Notes under the pieces: model-generated
The model's input: only the letters and a program-made list of their open reading frames with translations
Told to the model about the DNA's origin: nothing
Database searches by the model: none
In this document: positions 59,367 through 64,000 of the stretch, piece after piece
Layout of the letters: each line of letters opens with the position of its first letter
Numbering within the stretch: the first letter of the stretch is position 1
From: a candidate division Hyd24-12 bacterium UBA6080
GTDB taxonomy: Bacteria > Fermentibacterota > Fermentibacteria > Fermentibacterales > JCC-6
DNA length: 64,000 nt
Direction of reading: 5' to 3'
Assembly (NCBI GenBank): GCA_002436025.1
Contig: DIXM01000003.1
Span: forward strand, 186,001-250,000
Made by a program: the position numbers and the translations under genes

Positions 59367-61217
59367 ATGCATCTTCACAGGCGTCTCGGCCTCATACATG
59401 TTTTCTGTATCGCCTCCGGGGCGATGATCAGTTCAGGGATATTCGTCCTTCCCGGAATGGCCTTCGCCCAGGCGGGTCCGGCAGTCATGTTGTCCTACGC
59501 ACTGGCGGCACTGCTTGCCGCTACCGGGCTTCTCAGCACCGCCGAGCTCTCCACCGCAATGCCCAGGGCAGGCAGCGACTACTTCTTCATTACAAGGAGT
59601 GTGGGCCCTGCCTTCGGGACCATCGCGGGCGTCCTCAACTGGGTCTCCTTTTCCCTGAAAAGCTCATTTGCCCTGGTTGGCATGGCCGCCCTCATCCAGG
59701 TTCTCATGGGTGTGGACATGAGGGTGTCGGGGGTTCTACTGGGTCTGGCGTTCGTGGGCATCAACCTCGCCGGTGTGAAGGAAGCTGCGAGGCTCCAGGT
59801 CGCCCTTGTTATGGTTCTGCTCGGGCTCATGCTTCTGTATGTTTTCAGGGGGCTGCCCAACGTCAGCGCCGCCAGATTCGAGAATTTTTCTCCCGGAGGG
59901 ATCAAGGCGATCTTTTCCACCGCGGGGCTTGTTTTCGTAGCTTTCGGCGGCCTGCTCAAGGTCGCCAGCATGGCGGAGGAAGTTAAGGACCCCGGGAAGA
60001 CCCTCCCCAACGGGATGATCCTTTCGCTGGTGCTCGTGGGTTTGTTCTACGTGCTGATGGTTGGTGTCACCGTGGGCATCTCCGATCCATCGACCCTTGC
60101 CGTAACCCTTACCCCCATATCCGACGGGGCCGGTCTGCTGATGGGCCGGACGGGAGCAGTGCTCATCGGGGTGGCGGCCTCGCTTGCGTTCCTCACGACT
60201 GCAAATGCGGGCATCATGGCAGGTTCAAGGTATCTCCTCGCCCTGAGCCGGGACGGCATTGTACCCGGGATACTCAGCCGCACCAGGGAGAAAACCGGAA
60301 CCCCTCATGCAGCGATCCTTCTCACAGGCATCCTGGTCATCCTGCCGCAGTTCCTCGACCTCAAGACACTTGTCGAAGCCGCCTCTCTGGGGCTGATCCT
60401 CACCAACATGCTTTCGTTGGTCTCGGTGATCGTACTGCGCGAGAGCGGCATCCAGAACTACCGCCCCACATACCGGGCTCCCCTTTATCCGTGGCTGCAG
60501 ATCGCCGGGCTCATCGGGTTCGGCTTCATCCTTATGGAGATGCAGGAGGACGCCTTCCTGATAAGCTCGGGACTGGCTGTCTTCGGGTTTTTGATCTACT
60601 GGTTCTACGGAAGGTCAAGAGCGATGCACGAGTCCGCCCTTCTCCACATCGTTCAACGCCTGACCTCAAGGGAACTGGTTTCGGGATTGATCGAGAGCGA
60701 GCTGAAAGAGATCATCCGCGAGAGGGACGGGATTGAGACGGACCGATTCGACTCGCTTGTCGAATCCTGCCCCGTTCTCGACCTCACCGGTCCCCACGCG
60801 AAGGATGATCTCTTCGGTCTCGCAGCCGATCTGCTTGGCTCAAGGATGAAAGTCGGTCCCGAAAGGGTTCTGGCGCTGCTTGTCGAGCACGAAGAGCTGA
60901 GTTCGACGGCAATCTCTCCTCACCTGGCCATCCCTCATCTTGTCATCGAAGGGTCTTCTTCGTTTGAAATCCTTATGGTGCGCTGCCTGGACGGCATATA
61001 CTTCAGCGGGGAAGCGCCGGCTGTTCAGGCCGCGATCTTTCTCGCGGGCTCAATGGGGGAGAGGAACTTCCACCTCAGAAGCCTTGCCGCAATCGCCCAG
61101 ACGGTTCAACAGGACAATTTCGAGAAGATGTGGCGGAATGCCAGGGGCGAGCAGGCATTGCGGGACATCTTCCTTCTTGCCAGAAGGAGAAGGGAACCAG
61201 CCCCGTCTCAGCCGTAA
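59367..61217 (+). CDS. APC-family permease with C-terminal PTS EIIA-like domain
   Basis: ATG 59367 has GGAG 6 bases upstream; TTG 59355 is the in-frame alternative. Residues 1-420 form 12 hydrophobic helices of an APC amino-acid permease (GAMISSGIFVLPGMAFAQAG; EEVKDPGKTLPNGM; LALSRDGIVPGIL). From about residue 460 a soluble EIIA type-2 domain follows: SSTAISPHLAIPHLVIEG, with the histidine of AIPH near 523 as the phosphorylation site, and AAIFLAGSMGERNFHLRSLA. The fusion suggests phosphorylation-controlled transport. PTS components are not in the window. Confidence 0.85.
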   Translation: MHLHRRLGLIHVFCIASGAMISSGIFVLPGMAFAQAGPAVMLSYALAALLAATGLLSTAELSTAMPRAGSDYFFITRSVGPAFGTIAGVLNWVSFSLKSSFALVGMAALIQVLMGVDMRVSGVLLGLAFVGINLAGVKEAARLQVALVMVLLGLMLLYVFRGLPNVSAARFENFSPGGIKAIFSTAGLVFVAFGGLLKVASMAEEVKDPGKTLPNGMILSLVLVGLFYVLMVGVTVGISDPSTLAVTLTPISDGAGLLMGRTGAVLIGVAASLAFLTTANAGIMAGSRYLLALSRDGIVPGILSRTREKTGTPHAAILLTGILVILPQFLDLKTLVEAASLGLILTNMLSLVSVIVLRESGIQNYRPTYRAPLYPWLQIAGLIGFGFILMEMQEDAFLISSGLAVFGFLIYWFYGRSRAMHESALLHIVQRLTSRELVSGLIESELKEIIRERDGIETDRFDSLVESCPVLDLTGPHAKDDLFGLAADLLGSRMKVGPERVLALLVEHEELSSTAISPHLAIPHLVIEGSSSFEILMVRCLDGIYFSGEAPAVQAAIFLAGSMGERNFHLRSLAAIAQTVQQDNFEKMWRNARGEQALRDIFLLARRRREPAPSQP

Positions 61218-61784
61218 CACAACGTCAACGGCGCCCCTCACCAGCCCCGATTGCTATGACAGAAAGCATTACAGGGCTTTGTATTACTGGCGATAAGACC
61301 GAACTCCGATGAGCATTCAATGAACATCACCACGAAGATGAGCCCCAGCAGCAGGTAACCCGTATGGAGCTTTCCCGGGTACGGATCCATCAGCCTATCC
61401 GCGATCCGGTCGCTCATGGTGCGGACCCTTGAAGCGATGATCAACCCCGTGAGAAGAAACAGCAACGGCAGCAGGATCGAGCAAAACCTGAGGTTACCTC
61501 AGGGCGAGTATCCCACAGTGGGAATCGAGTGAGCGATGACTGTACAGAAGGCCCCGTATTTTTGTCTTCAATGTGAACAAATCGAAGGCACTTCCATGAA
61601 GACACCACGATTCGGTTATCATATTGACTTGACGCCGATGAATATTGATTTTCTATTTGAAAAGAAACGACTACCGCAATGGAATGATTGATACGCTTGG
61701 AACAGGCCGGACTTTTTACTTAACGAGTACTTTACAAGTTACGAAAACTACCAGGGAGTGAACCCGAAAGCAGAAAGGCATGCA
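61218..61784. other. Gene-poor, AT-richer intergenic region
   Basis: 567 bases before the secreted-protein gene. It holds a weak minus-strand reading frame and two short palindromes about 22 bases apart: GAGGTTACCTC (61490-61500) and TCCCACAGTGGGA (61511-61523). TTGACG (61629-61634) with TCTATT 17 bases later is a weak promoter candidate. The GC content falls visibly compared with neighbours. Confidence 0.5.
61238..61465 (-). pseudogene. Possible membrane-protein remnant
   Basis: A 75-codon minus-strand frame from TTG 61465 contains two hydrophobic segments (LLFLLTGLIIASRVR; LLLGLIFVVMFIECS) separated by a charged stretch. No ATG and no ribosome site are present, and the C-terminal end (KPCNAFCHSNRGW) looks non-protein-like. 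It could be a decayed gene or chance. Confidence 0.25.
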
Positions 61785-62372
61785 ATGAAATACGCTGTTA
61801 TCCTGACAGCCTCTTCTCTGGTCTTCGGTGTGACCCTTGCAGACTTCAGCGACCACGATACGACTTTCGTTGTTGAGACTGCAATCCAGATAGCCAGTTC
61901 ATTTACAATAACGTCCAACCCTCCATGGGAGCTTCTGGAGTTTTCGTATTGTATTGATACCGAAGACTATGGTGTTATTCCAGGTCCTTCCATGATGCAG
62001 ATCGGGATCGCAACCGGTGAATCCGAGCCAACTGACTACATTGTGCCAATGCAGGTGACCAGTTGGGGGCAGACCTCTTCAGGCCAATACCGGACAGTCA
62101 GTGTCGGACTTCCAGGCGTGCCCTACGACCCGGTGTGGATAGCGGATCCCTCGCAAACGTACTGGATCGTGCTGAAGATTAACTACATAGGTGGCTCGTA
62201 CGCAAACATGGAGATCTGCGCCCACTCGGACGGTGGACACATGACATTGACCCGCCCCTTTGCCGGTGGCAGTTGGAGTGCACAGCCGAACCCCCAGAGT
62301 ATCCTTCTGTTGGGGAACTCGGGTCAAAACCTTGAGAACTCCACCTGGGGCTCCATCAAGACAGCACTCTGA
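61785..62372 (+). CDS. Secreted protein with C-terminal WGSIKTAL motif
   Basis: ATG 61785 has AAAGG 8 bases before it; GTG 61758 is the alternative. Signal peptide KYAVILTASSLVFGVTLA. The 195-residue product is beta-rich (DTTFVVETAIQIASSF; TYWIVLKINYIGGS; GHMTLTRPFAGGSW) and ends STWGSIKTAL, similar to the end of the protein at 23500. The composition and codon use are less GC-rich than the neighbours. No family is recognised. Confidence 0.72.
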   Translation: MKYAVILTASSLVFGVTLADFSDHDTTFVVETAIQIASSFTITSNPPWELLEFSYCIDTEDYGVIPGPSMMQIGIATGESEPTDYIVPMQVTSWGQTSSGQYRTVSVGLPGVPYDPVWIADPSQTYWIVLKINYIGGSYANMEICAHSDGGHMTLTRPFAGGSWSAQPNPQSILLLGNSGQNLENSTWGSIKTAL

Positions 62373-62459
62373 ACAATTGATCCGCCGGTGCCCCTTTTGT
62401 GCTTTATGCACCTGGTATCGAATACTATTTGTTGTGGCTCATCAGGAAGGGTTATGTTG

Positions 62460-63674
62460 ATGAAGAAGCAATTCAAACCCGTGTTTGCCTTTGTCTCCCT
62501 TTTTCTTCTGACTGCATCTGCTCCCGGGCTTGCACAATGGAACGGCGAGATAGTTGCCTGGGGTCGAAACCACTACGGACAGTGCAACGTGCCCTATCCC
62601 AACACCGGCTTTGTCATGGTCGCCGCAGGAGGGAACCACAGCCTTGGTTTGAAGGAAGACGGCACCATCGTGGCATGGGGACTGAATGACTTCGGTCAGT
62701 GCGTTGTTCCATCTCCGAATACTGGGTTTGTTGCGATTGCAGGTGGATTGTTCTTCAGCCTTGGCTTGAAGGAAGACGGCAGCATTGTGGCGTGGGGGCA
62801 GAACAACAAGGGTCAGTGCAATGTTCCTTCACCGAACACCGGTTTCGTTGCCATAGCTGCAGGAGCCATTCACGGTCTTGGCCTGAAGGAAGACGGTTCA
62901 ATCGTGGCATGGGGCAGCAACGATGAGGGCCAGTGCAGTGTTCCCGCACCGAACACAGGTTTCGTGGCGATAGCCGCAGGATCCATTCACAGCCTTGGCC
63001 TGAAGGAGGACGGCTCAGTCGTACCATGGGGAGACAACAGTGCCGGTCAGTGCAGTGTACCCCCACCGAACTCAGGTTTCTCTTCAGTTGCGGGAGGATG
63101 GGGGCACAGCCTTGGTGTGAAGTCGACCGGAGTCGTCGTAGCCTGGGGTTGGAACGACCACGGCCAGTGCAACGTTCCTTCACCGAACAGCGGATTCGTT
63201 GCGGTAGAAGGGGGCACGGGGCACAGCCTTGGTCTGAAGGAAGACGGCTCAATTGTTGCGTGGGGCAGCAACGATTACCTCCAGTGCAACGTACCTGATC
63301 CGAACGAGGGGTTCGTCGCGGTTTCCGGGGGCTGGTACCACAGCCTTGGTCTGAAGGCGAACGGCACTTCCGTCGAGGACGATGACCCGCCCGGGAACGT
63401 CCTGCAGATACACTCCGTAAGCCCCAATCCATTCAGCACCGGCACATCGGTGGTCTTCAACTCACCAGGCCTTTCGGGAGTGACCCTCGATGTCTACGAC
63501 ACCACCGGTCGCCTCGTGAACACCCTGAACCTCGGCAGCTCACCTGCAGGTTCGCACACAGCCACATGGGACGGCAGGGATTCACATGGAGCAGCACTGT
63601 CGACCGGTGTCTACTTAATCCGCCTGAACAGTGACGGTCAGCAGGCTTCCGCGAAGGTGGTGCTGGTGAGGTAA
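62460..63674 (+). CDS. Secreted RCC1-like repeat protein with C-terminal sorting domain
   Basis: ATG 62460 has AGGAAGGG 9 bases upstream (ATG 62454 would be only 3 from it). A signal peptide ends about residue 26. Seven repeats of 39 residues follow (residues 30-302), consensus SIVAWGSND-GQCNVPSPN and TGFVAIAAGxxHSLGLKEDG, like RCC1/ATS1 beta-propeller blades. The C-terminal 85 residues (VSPNPFSTGTSVVF; VTLDVYDTTGRLVNTL; STGVYLIRLNSDGQQ) match the FlgD-like/type-9-sorting domain common in FCB-group secreted proteins. It is probably a surface-exposed propeller. Confidence 0.87.
   Translation: MKKQFKPVFAFVSLFLLTASAPGLAQWNGEIVAWGRNHYGQCNVPYPNTGFVMVAAGGNHSLGLKEDGTIVAWGLNDFGQCVVPSPNTGFVAIAGGLFFSLGLKEDGSIVAWGQNNKGQCNVPSPNTGFVAIAAGAIHGLGLKEDGSIVAWGSNDEGQCSVPAPNTGFVAIAAGSIHSLGLKEDGSVVPWGDNSAGQCSVPPPNSGFSSVAGGWGHSLGVKSTGVVVAWGWNDHGQCNVPSPNSGFVAVEGGTGHSLGLKEDGSIVAWGSNDYLQCNVPDPNEGFVAVSGGWYHSLGLKANGTSVEDDDPPGNVLQIHSVSPNPFSTGTSVVFNSPGLSGVTLDVYDTTGRLVNTLNLGSSPAGSHTATWDGRDSHGAALSTGVYLIRLNSDGQQASAKVVLVR
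62547..63365 (+). repeat. 117-bp tandem coding repeat, seven copies
   Basis: Seven head-to-tail units of 117 bases encode the RCC1-like blades. Recurrent words are GACGGCTCAATCGTGGC, GGCCAGTGCA and CACAGCCTTGG. Copies 3 and 4 are closest; copy 5 is most diverged. Confidence 0.85.
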
Positions 63675-63941
63675 CCCGGGGCTAACTGTCCTTGGGACCT
63701 GCGCTTATCCAGCCGCTTACAACCAGGTCAAGGCAGTCGTACCCGTCGCAGGGAAGCCAGGATTTATCCTCTGGAGCCCGCTGGTCGGCGGAAGCGGTGG
63801 CTCTGAGCAGCATTCCAACGTTTTTTCCCCGTACTCATTGCGGTGTTCCATCCCGGCCAGAGTGTGAATAATACATACACGGGGCCGGCATTTGGAATCC
63901 GCCGGGTGTTTCGGGTGTATCACCGACGCAGGGAGGATTGA

Positions 63942-64000
63942 ATGAACTGGGTCTTTGTTCTGCTGGCAGCGGTCGCCGTTGGAACCGCCTTCGGTGTCGG
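63942..64000 (+). CDS. Truncated gene for a membrane or exported protein
   Basis: ATG 63942 preceded by GGGAGG. Only 19 codons are inside the window, encoding a hydrophobic start (NWVFVLLAAVAVGTAFGVG), a signal peptide or first membrane helix. Nothing more can be said. Confidence 0.6.
   Translation, partial: MNWVFVLLAAVAVGTAFGV

Noticed and set aside
62547..63365. CRISPR or satellite repeat
   Set aside because: The 117-base units are coding, in frame, and translate to RCC1-like blades.
63717..63923. 68-codon minus-strand reading frame near the end
   Set aside because: The peptide has no ribosome site, no hydrophobic or domain pattern, and looks like chance in a GC-rich gap.

Overview
The window is GC-rich, gene-dense chromosomal DNA from a Gram-negative bacterium. 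Outer-membrane barrels, lipoproteins and an LpoB-type protein show the outer membrane. TTG and GTG starts and 1-10 bp overlaps between co-directional genes are common. No transposase, integrase, phage gene, CRISPR array or rRNA is visible; there is one tRNA (Phe). Rubredoxin, an ADP-forming acyl-CoA synthetase, several radical SAM enzymes, a selenocysteine-containing SelD and a molybdenum cofactor locus suggest an anaerobic or microaerophilic life. The secreted repeat protein with a C-terminal sorting-like domain, the Pur-type (DUF3276) protein and the barrel proteins suggest an uncultured FCB-group-like lineage. That placement is inference; the sequence here cannot settle the taxon.

Layout. 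1-6635: a 5'-truncated surface metallopeptidase/beta-propeller/barrel protein, a YhhQ-type queuosine-precursor transporter, a secreted FGE-like protein, two lipoproteins (LpoB-like and COG3014-like) and DeoC. 6636-7126 is non-coding on the plus strand, with related hairpins, a possible structured RNA and a candidate 29-residue membrane peptide on the minus strand. 7127-12004: UvrD/PcrA helicase, split transketolase and a D-3-phosphoglycerate dehydrogenase-like enzyme. 12029-20008: an operon of four uncharacterised membrane proteins led by a DUF6754 protein, followed by a double-length MutL-like ASKHA protein and several small genes (rubredoxin, ACT-like). 20027-26905: tRNA-Phe, ArfB-like factor, SelD (minus) read through an in-frame UGA, a second DUF6754 gene, GNAT, a secreted protein, a Pur-type protein, YgiQ and two small membrane proteins. 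26920-33796: an M16C protease and, divergently, a MobB-ModE fusion with moeA-moaA-moaC-mogA. 33815-41785: ADP-forming acyl-CoA synthetase/GNAT, a DMT transporter and an SbcD/YhaN-like pair. 41842-44874: a YEYQ-repeat protein, an AlbA_2 protein and a DUF4097/DUF2089/DUF4097 operon. 44834-52988: PHP protein, outer-membrane protein, saccharopine-dehydrogenase-like enzyme, methyltransferase and two GT-C-like membrane proteins. 53088-59077: DUF5989, SxtJ-like protein, carbamoyltransferase, radical SAM/SPASM, a small membrane protein, a cysteine-bearing unknown and a GMC-type oxidoreductase. 59367-64000: an APC-EIIA fusion, an AT-richer stretch, two secreted proteins and a truncated last gene.

The strongest candidate for an undescribed system is the DUF6754 membrane module with the MutL-like protein (12029-18474) and its second DUF6754 copy at 21793. 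The clearest gene-model correction is selD: the catalytic loop lies upstream of the first methionine after a UGA, so a model beginning at that methionine loses the active-site residue.
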